DNA from: Ophiodon elongatus
Taxonomy: Eukaryota; Chordata; Actinopteri; Perciformes; Hexagrammidae
Assembly (NCBI GenBank): GCA_016806645.1
Contig: JACSYO010000098.1
Span: 124,001-188,000, forward strand
Direction: 5' to 3'
Length of the DNA stretch: 64,000 nucleotides
Both the position numbers and the translations under genes were made by a program. Positions 23,560-35,342 of the stretch are shown in pieces (within the stretch, counting starts at the first letter, position 1; each line of letters begins with the position of its first letter). The notes under the pieces were generated by a model, which was not told the origin of the DNA, did no database searches, and worked only from the letters and a program-made list of their open reading frames with translations.

Positions 23560-26500
23560 GTAACGGTAGCGTTACACAGCGGGCTCTGCGTTACTTCACT
23601 TGTGAGAGTCCTGGGCAGCCAGCTAGGCGGAACTAGCCTCGACTGCATTCTACGATCTTCTGACAATAAAAAACTTCAGTATTAGCAAGCAACAGTCGCA
23701 CAACCGTCGACAACACGCGGACACGGCCACCTACCGACAGCGAGCAAATAAACCATACCGGTACAACTAGCTAATGTGGGTTAGGTTAGCTAGGGTGCTA
23801 GTCTCTGAGTTTAGCGTTAACGTCAATAAACCGCTACAGCAGCTCGTGCACGGATTAAGTTGCCAATTTAATACCCGGATCAGACACAGAGTTGGCTCGA
23901 GAGACGACAACAACAACGACGACTAAAAGTTGTGTAACTACTGAGTTTGTTGCCTGTAAACTAAAGTTATTTTCAGGGTAGTTAGCCCACAGACAGTGGG
24001 TAGCGTGAACTAAGAAAATACAAAAACTGGTCCAAGTAGGCCTAGTAATCCAAATATATACCCGAGTTACAATTCAAAAGGACCTAATGGGAGTATTTTC
24101 ATAAGTAACGTTGGACAAAACTACCTTTGTCAACATGTTACAGTGCCCTTTAGCTAACTGTTATTATTCCAGTATAGATATGTGGTCCCAGTTGTTACAG
24201 TGCCCTTTAGCTAACTGTTATTATTCCAGTATAGATATGTGGTCCCAGTTGTTACAGTGCCCTTTAGCTAACTGTTATTATTCCAGTATAGATATGTGGT
24301 CCCAGTTGTTACAGTGCCCTTTAGCTAACTGTTATTATTCCAGTATAGATATGTGGTCCCAGTTGTTACAGTGCCCTTTAGCTAACTGTTATTATTCCAG
24401 TATAGATATGTGGTCCCAGTTGTTACAGTGCCCTTTAGCTAACTGTTATTATTCCAGTATAGATATGTGGTCCCAGTTGTTACAGTGTCCTTTAGCTAAC
24501 TGTTATTATTCCAGTATAGATATGTGGTCCCAGTCACAGAAGGCCAAGACATAGAGACGTTACCTCACATAAGTGACCAAATAAGTTTTTTATCTCACTG
24601 AAAATGTCAATATGAGACGACTCATTGCGGCTAATAATTGCGAGATAATGAGGTGATATTTAATCATGCATTTCCTATTAAATACAGATGAAGACTGTCC
24701 GTTATTTCTACATGAATAAAAGTTTGCTGCGTTCTTCACATGCACAGTTTGCGCCACACGTTTCTGTCTTGTTGCAGCAGGCTACATGAATGATTATGAT
24801 GAGGTAATAATAATACAAATTTATATTTTTATTATTATATAGGGGCAACTGTGGCTTAGTGGTGAGCAAGGTCGTCCTTCCATCAGAGGATTGGTGGTTT
24901 GATCCCCGGCTACGCTAGTCCATGTCAATGTGTCCTTGGGCAAGAAACTTAACCCCAAATTGCTCCCATAGCTGTGCCTACGGTGTGTAAATGTTGAATG
25001 TTAGCTACTCCTGATGGGCAGGTGGCACCTTAGCCACTACCATCAGTGTGTGAATGGGTGAATGATGTCATATAGTGTTAAAGCGCTTTGAATGGTTAGA
25101 AGACTAGAAAAGCGCCACACAAGTACAGGTCCATTTACCATTTACATAATGACAGAAATCAGGAAGTTTTGAAGCACGATGTACTCGGTATTTATGTTAT
25201 TACTAGTTAGCATGAACACATCAGACACACTTCCTGCTTTTTGCAATCAGCAATGTACCATTGGCCAGCATGGAAGAAGAAATAAAACGTGAGGTTGCTT
25301 TGTTTCATCTTGATACCCTGCTGTAGCTTAATCACCCAGGGAAATACATAATACATTTTTCCACTTAAGTCCTGAGTCCCTGTGTGTGTTAATGGTTCAT
25401 TTAACTTTTGTTAGATTCCAAATATACTGTACGGGTCATCGATGACCTTTTAACTTTGGCCAGCTGAAGGCGTTTGTTGGCTCTTGTTCAGTCCTGTCTT
25501 TAGGGTGCACCAGCAGACAGGTGTTTAAAGCTTTTTTTATGTGATGTAGTCACATGTATTTATTTTTAACCCTAATTTCATAAAAAGTGCAGTTAACCGT
25601 TTATCTGTCTCTAGTGTGTTTTTGGTCTTAGCATTGTCAGTCTAAATCGCTGTATTTATTCATGTGTGCCTTCAGGTGTATATTGGGGAGCTTCCCCAGG
25701 AGTTCCTTCGGATCGCTCCCACACAGCAGCAACAGCAGGTCCAGCTGGACGCTCAGGCAGCCAGGCAGCTGCAGTTTGGAGGCTCAATAGGCACCGTAGG
25801 GCGACTCAGCATTACTGTGGTCCAGGTAAGCATATCTCAGCTGTGCTGTTACTACTGTGTCTTATTTGAATATTTGGACCAATATGGATTATGATATTGG
25901 TTATAGTAAAATGTAATTGTACCAATAACATGTACTTTAAGGTATAAAAGCTTATTATGAATGGCAGTGCCATATATTATTTTTAGCTTAGCATGCTAGT
26001 TACATGGGATTAAAATGAAAGTAGCTCAAGAATGTTACCTTCACCACTGTACCACAAAAATATTTCAACGATCCAAAAGACTTACTTTGTTAAAGTCATT
26101 TATAGTGGCTATTTTTCAGATTAGCATGCTAATTACTGGTATTTCAATGAAATAACTAATACACTTTTTAGGTATAGAAACAACAGGTACATGTCTTTGT
26201 TTCCACAAACGCTAAAGTGTAATACATTTAAATTCATAGATTAAGTCGTATTAGCCTTTTAATGTGCAAGAAGGATAATTTATCTACGATATGTACACGA
26301 CTCTCTCAGACAGAAAACAAACCGGCCCACACACATGTGTTACGTGACACACACAAGAGGAGGTATCACCGCACTCAAAGACAATGTGACTCCCGAGATT
26401 GATTTTTGCAGGGAAACAATGCAGGGAGGAGCTATGAAGCTTCTACAATTCTTCTGATCATGAAACCGTTATGAGACTGTTGAGTTATTTAACTGTGATT

Positions 26501-29500
26501 ATGGCAAAATAGGTTCCTCTTGACCAGCCTAATACCACCATCCACAGGCAAGTTGAACTGTGACAGTAGCCAAATTGAATGAACCACCTAACTGAAACCA
26601 CCTTGTTTGTTCTTCTGTCAGGCCAAGTTGGCTAAAAACTATGGAATGACTCGGATGGATCCGTACTGTAGGATCCGACTGGGCTACGCAGTCTACGAAA
26701 CACCAACCGCTCACAACGGAGCCAAGAACCCGCGCTGGAACAAGGTGATCCAGTGCACGGTACCTCCTGGGGTGGACTCCTTCTACCTGGAGATTTTTGA
26801 TGAGGTGAGGAGGTGGAGAGGGTTGCACGGGCCAGACTTGTTGGTCTGTCAGATCCAGATGTGCAGCACCTACACAGAGAATTAGACGATTGTAGGTTCA
26901 GTTTTCTCATTTCCTGCTGCAAATGACAAAAATAGGAACTGTTTTAGTTTTTAAAATTATTGTTCTAATCTACTATTTGGCTAATTGCTGATGAAAATCA
27001 GTAAATATTTTACATAAAGTAGATACCTATACTAAAGGTTATAGGCCACTTAGACTTATATATAAATGACCTATACATATTATACAAGCAGTAATAATCC
27101 AAAAAGACATTACAGTACTGGTATCGATAAACTACTGTGGGAATTGTTTTTCATTACTCAATAGATACGTGAGTCTTATTTATAACTTCAGCTTATTCCT
27201 AAATTATAAACCTGTCTACTGACAAATGGTAAAACCACTTTTCCCCTTTTCATGTCATGAACTTGTGGAATTCATGAACTTGTAGGATGGTTGCTAAAAT
27301 GGATAAGGCAGTTGTGGTGTGATGTAATATTCATTGACAGGGGTCAATGAATATTACATCATTTTCATCTGGTTCACTCTCAGAAGACAGTTGCCTTCAT
27401 AACACCACTCATAGTTAAATGCAGGGCTGGAAGTAATTCATTAAATTTATTCTTTTCACTGTAACAACTGTAGGTTGTATTTTTTTTTTTTTATTTACTT
27501 TTTTTGAGTATTTATTTTAAATGAGTAATGTAACTTTCTCACAAGTATAGTACTGTGCTTCATTTATCCTCCATCACAGAGTAAGATGTAAATGTAAACA
27601 GTTCTAAAGGCTGCTGCAGGTTTAGTTGTAGATACTGCCTCCTAGTGGTAGTTAGTGTATTTCTTCGAGCTACAGTAACTGGGTTTAAACTAAGCCACAT
27701 CTTTTCTATGAACCACAGCTTCTGACAACATTCAGGTTTAAGGGACGTGTTCTGGTGCAGACAACAAACTGCTGCTGATGACGGAGCACCAGCCCCTCCT
27801 CCTTTTTGCATGTGTGTGAGCATGTCATTTGCTTTCTGTTTCCATGTGTTTTTTGCTGACGTACCGTCCAGAGAGCGTTCTCCATGGACGACAGGATAGC
27901 ATGGACCCACGTCACCATCCCCGAAGGCCTGAGGGAGGGCAGTGTGGTGGATGAGTGGTTCAGCCTCAGTGGCAGGCAGGGCGACGACAAGGAGGGCATG
28001 ATCAACCTGGTAATGTCTTTTGCTGTAAGTAGATCCAGAGCGCCTGTCAGACAGACTAAAAGTGTTCGTCCCCCTCTTGTCCTGTGAGGCAAAGAGACAG
28101 CCCAAAGGTTCTCTGGGAGTGTTGTCAGTATGGATGTACCTTTTACTGCACTCCTGGGATCACTTCAAGACATTAATGTGCAACGCAACACTTTGTCTTG
28201 TATGGAGGAAAAGCTTTGCTGCACTGACAGGGGCAGTGATGTCAGACTGTTAGCTCTGGCATCAACAGAGCTAACTGTCTGTCTGTGCATATTTTGAGAG
28301 AATGCTCATCTGATCTACTTCACACTTGGCCGGTATCTTGCAGGGTAATATACATCACTCTGAGTAGCACTAAGTAGTATACAGTTGAGTTGCACATTTT
28401 GTAAGTACCTTGTAGGCCTTTTCAGGGTACTATGACTTTGAGTAGTCTCCACCCGGCCCATCGACTCCCACAACTGTTGGTCTTTGGTATGATAGTGTCG
28501 GTGCAACATATAAAGTTCAATATTGAAACACACGGCCAAAATAAGCGTCTCCTCTATTTTCTATAGTAACATCACCAGCGCTTTTCTGAAAAGTTCAGAG
28601 ATTTTCAACTTAAAGCTTTCGGAGCGGTCACAACGAAAAGGGCGGAGCGCTCAGAAAAAGACCCTGGGTGCAGCTCTTTGTCTCTAGGCGGTATGCTCTC
28701 TCATTAGAACTCAGAAAAAGGTGCTATGTGGACACAGGCCCTTACCCTGCATTTCTTAAAAAGACATGTCAAATTGAACAACTAATAGGCATAAAGTGTT
28801 CTACATTAATTACTTTAATTTATTCTTGATTTCTAAAAGAACGCAGAATATGTTAAATGGAATATGTTTTGAATATGCAGAGAGTTTTGAACAAGTGCAG
28901 AGAGTTTTGAACATGAGCCGAAATCCTACTGAAACACATATGAGCTATGCAAGTCTAGGGGTTTACAAGTTGATTAACATTAATTCATGTAATATTGAGG
29001 TGAATAGGTGCCACATGCACATTTAAACACCAGACTCAAAAGAGGAGGGAAGAGTAAGTCACACCTACATGTGCGTTATTAAATGAGAAATGTTGGTCTA
29101 CAGAAGAATAAATATTTGGCACCAATGGGTCAGTGCAGTAGCAACTCGGTCTCAGACCCATTCACATGAACGGAGGAAGGAGAAGAACTCTGGGTTCTGC
29201 TATTAGCACATTTTACAACTTAGGACTGAATGCTATGGCTATGTAAGTGTTTGAGCTGGGACGTTGATTTACCTGAAAATAATCATCCGCTGGGTTACAG
29301 ACGTCTCTGTCCCAATGTAAGTCTATGGGAGATCATATTTTTGGGCCCGATGGCATCGCGTGACTTACCCAGAAGTTGTAATTGACTCTTCATCTCTTTT
29401 GTCTGTGTCTTCCAACCAGTCCTTACCAGCAGGGATGATGACTCAGCCTGTGGTCCTAATGCCCTCTGTGTATCAGCAAGGAGTCGGATATGTGCCCATT

Positions 29501-29508
29501 GCAGGTCA

Positions 29509-29598
<90 letters not shown>

Positions 29599-29993
29599 CA
29601 ACATGTGTAAATATTTTCTGTGGGTCTAAACGAGCTTAGGCTTGTAAACTACAAATTTATAAGTATGTGTCGTAATTGGATACTGATGCATTTCTTCATG
29701 TTTATTTACAAACCTTGATTCCGCTACATTGATCTGGTTACATCAGCACTGTGTGTCCTGTGTTGCTAGGAGTGCCTACTGTCTACAACCAGGGCATGGT
29801 GCCCATGGCAATGCCAGCAGCCGTGCCAGCTGTTGGGGGCCAGGGGCCACTGTGCAGCGAGGAGGACCTGAAGGCCCTGCAGGACATGTTTCCCAACTTG
29901 GATAAAGAGGTGGTTCGCACTGTGCTGGACGCACAACAGGGCAACAAGGACGCTGCCATCAACTCTCTGCTGCAGATGGCCGAGGAGCTCTAA
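23527..29993 (+). CDS. tollip: Toll-interacting protein (TOLLIP), complete
   Basis: Six exons, 23527-23559, 25676-25825, 26622-26804, 27872-28024, 29420-29504 and 29770-29993, give 275 residues plus TAA, close to the 274 residues of human TOLLIP. The protein is an endosomal adaptor that binds TOM1, phosphoinositides and ubiquitin, and dampens IL-1R/TLR signalling (family knowledge). Seen: N-terminus MATTISTQRGQ with VYIGELPQEFLRI (TOM1-binding region), a C2 domain at about residues 54-175 (NYGMTRMDPYCRIRLGYAVY, AHNGAKNPRWNKVI, SLSGRQGDDKEGMI), a Pro/Met/Val-rich linker, and a CUE domain at about 230-273 with the M-F-P motif (241-243) and a Leu-Leu (268-269). The start is fixed by homology of the first exon. 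All junctions are GT-AG and in frame. Confidence 0.97.
24137..24534. repeat. 57-bp minisatellite, 7 copies, in tollip intron 1
   Basis: Seven tandem copies of a 57-bp unit beginning cagtgccctttagctaac, phased at 24141, 24198, 24255, 24312, 24369, 24426 and 24483. I see one substitution (C to T in the last copy). The unit length is a multiple of three and stop-free in one frame, which creates a spurious 147-codon ORF. Near-identity indicates recent expansion. Confidence 0.98.
24843..25146 (+). mobile_element. tRNA-headed SINE in tollip intron 1
   Basis: A box TGGCTTAGTGG (24852-24862) and B box GGTTTGATCCC (24896-24906) at tRNA-like spacing form a pol III head. The body has ccttgggcaagaaacttaac and the 3' part agcgctttgaatggttagaa, ending aggtccatttacc. 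Best copy of a family with about six others in the window (20995, 21550, 42000, 47715, 56476, 62255). Confidence 0.85.
25676..25825 (+). CDS. tollip: tollip exon 2
   Basis: 150 nt in phase 0 encoding VYIGELPQEFLRIAPTQQQQ, then VQLDAQAARQLQFG and TVGRLSITVVQ: the TOM1-binding region and first C2 strand. Acceptor ccttcag, donor CAG|gtaagc. Confidence 0.96.
26622..26804 (+). CDS. tollip: tollip exon 3 (C2 core)
   Basis: 183 nt encoding AKLAKNYGMTRMDPYCRIRL through VDSFYLEIFDE, the central C2 sandwich. Donor GAG|gtgagg. Confidence 0.96.
27321..27360. repeat. 18-bp perfect hairpin in tollip intron 3
   Basis: Arms 27321-27338 and 27343-27360 are exact reverse complements with a 4-nt loop (aggg). 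Confidence 0.95.
27872..28024 (+). CDS. tollip: tollip exon 4 (C2 end)
   Basis: 153 nt encoding RAFSMDDRIAWTHVTIPEGL through SLSGRQGDDKEGMINLVMSF. Acceptor ccgtccag, donor GCT|gtaagt. Confidence 0.96.
28361..28400 (+). repeat. Dispersed repeat copy in tollip intron 4
   Basis: gagtagcactaagtagtata plus cagttgagttg recurs at about 31735-31772 in the same orientation with few mismatches. About 28540-28740 also looks transposon-derived, but I cannot name it. Confidence 0.6.
29420..29504 (+). CDS. tollip: tollip exon 5 (linker)
   Basis: 85 nt encoding SLPAGMMTQPVVLMPSVYQQ and GVGYVPIA. The donor CAG|gtcaga is weak (C at +3) and is followed from intron position about +6 by a (CA)37 repeat. Confidence 0.95.
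29509..29603. repeat. (CA)37(GA)n microsatellite at tollip exon 5 donor
   Basis: Uninterrupted CA run to 29584, then GA units. It starts five bases into intron 5. Confidence 0.98.
29770..29993 (+). CDS. tollip: tollip exon 6 (CUE domain, stop)
   Basis: 224 nt: completes a Gly codon, then the linker VPTVYNQGMVPMAMPAAVP, the CUE domain opening CSEEDLKALQDMFPN and ending INSLLQMAEEL, and TAA at 29991-29993. Confidence 0.96.
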
Positions 29994-32900
29994 CTGCAGA
30001 ACAGGAGCTCACAGCGGACATAGCAACACGCACACACACAAACTCACACGCGTGCATGCATGCACACAGACATATAAAACAGTCTTTTTTCTGAGACTGT
30101 CCACTCTTTATACACACACACACACACACACGCACACACACTCTCAAAGCTCACCAACACACTGCAGCCGTATCTGAGCTCCCTGGTCCCCACAGAGACC
30201 GTTTCTTTTCCCTTTACTGACTCTTGGTTTTAGATGAAATCAGTGGCAGATGTATTTGGGAAAGTCACGTCAGGATGATTGAGGTTTAAATCACAGTCTG
30301 TATTCATCAAGCTGATCCCAGGGTTTGATTTGCACTGTTTGAGCCAAATCAAACCCTGATTGATGAGTCAAGTTCAGAGTCCCATCTTCTATTAATGTTG
30401 ATGTTGCTTTTCATTGGATGTGTAGAACATGTCTGTAGTAACCTGCAGTGAACTTCTACTGTTTTATATGTTGCTGTAAAATGTTTAGTGCATTCAAAAA
30501 CTTGACAGATTATAATTGATGTATTAAATTATATAGAATTCTATATGGCGATGTGTTGAGAATGAACTAAAGGTGTGGGGTTTATTTTTTATTTGCAAAG
30601 TTTAGATTAAACCCACTTTAATCAGAGTAGGGATCTGAAGACTGTTATATACTGTAGAGTAACTTTTTAAAAATGATGTTCCCTGTTTTGATGCTCAACA
30701 GGATGTTGTCCGTAGAGCTTTTGAGGCCGAAACATCCACAGGGACTTGGGTAAAGTGGAGACCTGAAGAATGGATTCCGAGAGCTCGTTCATGCTTCATA
30801 GTTTGATGTAATGAGCTGCATCGCCTAACACTGACAGCAGAGCTTTCCATGTTTAGTCTTGTTGTTTTTAAGCACAGTGTTTGTTATTCCTTCAGTTACA
30901 AGGTCTTCATTCTAATGTGCTGTATGCCAAATGTTTCTTTTAAGAGATGTTGTCTTTTCGCTTGTGATTCCAAAACCATCGTCATGTGACTGTTATTTTC
31001 AAATTATTAAGTTAATAATTAATGTCAGCCAGTCTGGCGACCTGTCCAGGGTGAACCCTGCCGTCAACCAATGTCCGCTGGGATCGGCTCCTGTGATAGC
31101 TGTGGGAAGGGAAAGGCTCTGTGAGGTTTAGGACTCATGATGATCACAACATGACCTCTCATATGTCCAATGTTAACAAGAGCTTAACTCAAGCCACTTA
31201 AGATCTTCAGCCAGAAGAAGTAACCAATGTCAAAAGGAACATCAGAATGATTACAAGATATCGATGCTTGTGAAAATAGCTTTTCATCTTCATCCATTTA
31301 TCCAAGTGTCATGAATGTACTTTGTCAGGAATTTGCAGGTTTGGTAACTGCACTTACTGAATGAGTTAGAGATGTGAAGAGGTGAAATGCCTGTAGCAGC
31401 TGACAGCTTGCTGCTACAAGGCGTCATGTTGAAAGATGGCTGACCCCAAACCCCCTCATTCAGCTCCAGTTCAGTCTGACCCTCTGCAGTCCCACTGCGA
31501 GCAGCCTCATCAACAGGTTAGCAAAATGGATTTCCTCTGAAACTAAGTCATGTTGAGATCAACTGGTAATAGGGGGTCAGAGAGGCTAAGTGGACTGGTT
31601 ATACTGGGACCAGAGAGGCTGAGTGGACTGGTTATAGTGAGAATATATATATATATATATATAATCTCTATATAAAAAAAGGCAAATGTATTTGCACAGC
31701 ATATTTAAAACACCAGGGCAATTAACCCTGGTACTCCGAGTAGCACTCAGTAGTATACAGTTGAGTTGGATTTTTTTTCAGGAAACCCTTCTCATTTACC
31801 TTAAGCGTCAAGGTTAGTTTAGTGTGTTTTTTCAAAATAAATGCAGGTAAAGACTAGGTCCATATTTATGAAGTGATCAAACTGTCTTTATTCCTTTGCC
31901 ATGTTATCTAAAGCGCTTCAATAATTTGTTGTACTACATCATATTCCCTCAATACAGCTGCAAGTCCACAAGCAGTATAATGTTACCACATCAGAAACAC
32001 TGTATAGCCATGAGTAGCCAGGGGGAAACAATGACGAATGCATGTTGCCGTGTGGAATTTCACAATTGAGATATAAAATATTGGAGATATTGCTTTTACA
32101 CATGCAAATAAAACCACCAAACCAACAGACACTCGTGCTTTATGCTCTTAAGATCTTCAACATGAGTTAAAAAGACACTGTAACCATGAATAAGTAAGAA
32201 AATAAAAGTCGCACACAATCTACATACACTCAATATAGGATATTGCACTTAGAACACAGTATATACAAACATTTTACAATGCAGCACATCGGTATGATAA
32301 ACAACATAAAGATAATGCGAATAGACCCGTCGGTCAAAACCAGTGTTGTGGTAGTGACTGTAGAGTCAGTTTTGCCACTGTTCTTCACGTGTAATATCGA
32401 AATCATTTTACAAAAGCTTCGGTATTGTCATGAGTGAGAATAGAGTGGCGTTGATGGATTTGTAAATATGAATTTATGTTCTCACAACTGAAGCTCCACC
32501 AACAGCAGCTGCTCTTTTCTCATCAGTGACATTTGACTACAACACAGCGCCTCCACATAAGTAAATGGTCTGTAAGGATTTTGATCCCAAATTGTGTTTT
32601 TATCCATGACCTGACATTGATATTGTAAATTAAACAAAAGACTCTCACTGCTTGATTCTGTGTGTGCATCATAATAAAATCCCTGGCTGGTAAAAACCAG
32701 CCAGGGAATGCAAGAAGCATTCTGTCCTTTAATGTAGTAAAGTAAGGTTGTGGAGGCTGGAGTGGTGGATGGGTGTGGAGCACATCTAACTTTCCTGCAG
32801 AATATGGAATTTTGTGACCCTGACCCTAACCAACAGGCTACCCCTATCCTTGTCTCAATTGCTAAGCCCACCTTGGTACACCTTTCTATCTCCTTGACTA

Positions 32901-34582
32901 CCAGTTCATTCTAATCTTAAACAGCCTTTGCCTCTTTGTATCTTGGACTCTCTTTCTGGCCCTGGTTTTTAATCCCTCGAACCAAACTCCAACCGTGTCG
33001 GCTAGGTTTGCCTTATATGTCCCAGTCTCTTGGATTCTTTTTCTCTTATCTCTCTGTTCTACTTCCCTGCCACGTTTTGGTTTGGGGTCCTGCTGGCTGA
33101 ATGGGGTTCCACACGGTGTGTTGACTCTTGAGTGATGTGTGCTGACCTGTGCCTCAGCTCCCTATTCCAGGCTGCCTCGTCGATGGAGATTCTTTACCTA
33201 ATCCGAAACCTGACGTGACCATGATCTTTCTGAAAGCTTCCTAAAGATAGTTGCCTATCCTTTAACCAACTTTCAGCCATTGCTTATTTTCCATAACCCC
33301 TATCTTTCCCCATCCATAGCCATCCCGTAATTGCAACACAGATAAGTAGAAATAGATCCTTTCAAAAGCGATGGCACTGAATGTAATCAAGGGTTTTTCT
33401 GAATCGTCCAGTATCAACATTCCATCTGGTAATGATGTTTGTTTAACAGATGTGGGGTTTTGAAGACCAACACGTCATTCTCGACCGAACTCACCCATGG
33501 TGGGCTTTGTGGTGATGTTTTTTTGAGTCAATATCTTTAAATTGGAAAATGTTCTTGTTAAAGAAGAACACGAATTCTGTGTGTCTCCCAAACATTTAAA
33601 CTTATGGAAAAGCTTTTGAAATAGCATCACAAAACACCAACACACATGGGACACTGGAACCCACAGAAATTATCTTGAGGTTAGCAGCTCTTAGCAAGGT
33701 GACATACTGTAACGCTGGAAAGTCAGGAATAGATTAATTGGTACTTTAAATTTAATACTATTTGGGTCTTATTGTGCAGTTTTAGTCATTGTTATCATAA
33801 TAACCAATATCCAACAATATTATTCACTCCTTATGGTTGCAGTCACTTTCAGTTTTTACCTCCAAATAAAGAGGTTTGGACAGTACACCCTGTTTACAAA
33901 CAATGTTGCCAAATATCAGCAAATTGGTGAGTGGATGGTCAAAATGAAAAAGAATTGATCAAAATTGTAATAAACCAGAATTTCGCTTTAATATTTTATA
34001 TGACTAACTTTATAAAAACAAAAAACAACAATTTGACAACTAAAGAAAATGTATGTGTGTATGACTGCAATAATTCTAGGCTATTTTCATGAAGCTGCTG
34101 ATTTGATGAACCACAATTATATCAGCAGTGGATGAATAACTAATAACTAATAAAGGACAATACTGTCGAACCAATACCTCAGTCTAAGGGTTGTTTACAG
34201 GGGTGCAGTGGTACGTGTACAATAAATTTGGCTGGGCCACCAAAAAATAATACAATCAATGAATGTCACTGTAAACTAAATGTTCAGTTTTTGCAGGAGA
34301 GTCCAAAAAATCCGTTTGATCCACATCGGGAACACTTATCCTCGTATTAGGAGGCTGGGTCCAAATTCGGAAAAATAAAGCTCCTTCATCTTTCCAAGCT
34401 GATAAGATTCCTTCGAAGAAATGAAAAAAATGGACTGAAGCTTGTCCAGTTTAAATAAGTGCGGTTCTTTCATAGATGATGTGCATCCTTTCATAGACAA
34501 TGTCCTCTCAGTATTTGCACATTCGTCTCATGTAGTCCATCTGTTTTACAAAATGTAGCGTGGTTATGACTGCTCACTGCCA
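29994..34582. other. Convergent intergenic region / 3' UTRs of tollip and adamtsl gene
   Basis: Non-coding. The tollip 3' UTR begins at 29994. It has CA-rich stretches (30025-30145), a hairpin with 13-bp perfect arms near 30319-30354, a 34-bp-type tandem duplication at about 31575-31640 and an (AT)n run at about 31640-31662. AATAAA occurs near 32108 and 32203 on +. For the minus-strand gene, TTTATT near 31888 is one possible poly(A) signal. UTR ends are not determinable. Confidence 0.5.
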
Positions 34583-34701
34583 CTAGGGGGAGTCTGGATC
34601 TTGTGAACAGGATCCACAGCATCTCTGTTTGTACATATCTAGGTAACACAGCTTCAGTCTCTTCACCACACTGCAGTACTGGGTGGTGTCCTTGCATTCA
34701 C
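34583..34701 (-). CDS. adamtsl3: adamtsl terminal exon q: PLAC module and stop
   Basis: 119 nt encoding ECKDTTQYCSVVKRLKLCYL then MYKQRCCGSCSQDPDSP and TAG (34585-34583). The six-Cys PLAC pattern is the hallmark C-terminus of ADAMTSL1/3 and related proteins. Confidence 0.95.
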
Positions 34702-35278
34702 CTGCATGTGAAAAAGAACACCCATAATTCCCTTGAAACACACTGATATAACTGTATTTTCTTAGAAATGTCCCGTACTATGTAATTTGGTAATAATTAA
34801 AGGCAGGGACAAGTACTGTACTTAATTATATTTATGTAATATACTGGAAATTGGAACATCATTTCATGCGTATTATATCTAAACTCCTTAGCATTTCTAT
34901 AGCTATTAGGGGCATTTTAGTTGGGGGACCACAGGCAGTTGCCTGATAGTCCACCCTAATTATTTGGAAAACAGATCAATTGGAACACTTCCAATTAATA
35001 GATTGTAATGAAATGCGAGTGTGACATAGATGTGTTATTTGTCAATGCACACTAGTGTAGTTGTAAACTACAATGAAGCATGCATTTTCCAATATTAACT
35101 TAGTATTTACTTGGGATTAAACAGATTTCAGTCATTTATTCAAGGAAATAATATGCTAAGAAATTGTATACTGTTTAACTGGTATATAATTCAAATACAA
35201 CAGTTTCTTGATTACAAAATGTAATTTTCCTTGTGCGCACGCACGCACGCACGCGCACATACGCACACACACGCACGC

Positions 35279-35342
<64 letters not shown>

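Noticed and set aside
24137..24534. CRISPR-like array
   Set aside because: The 57-bp copies are directly contiguous with no unique spacers, and the genome is vertebrate.
24111..24554. 147-codon ORF with 19-residue repeats
   Set aside because: It is the 57-bp minisatellite in tollip intron 1 read in its one stop-free frame. It has no splice or family evidence.
24843..24915. tRNA gene
   Set aside because: A and B boxes are present, but there is no convincing acceptor stem or anticodon arm. The sequence continues into a repeated SINE body.
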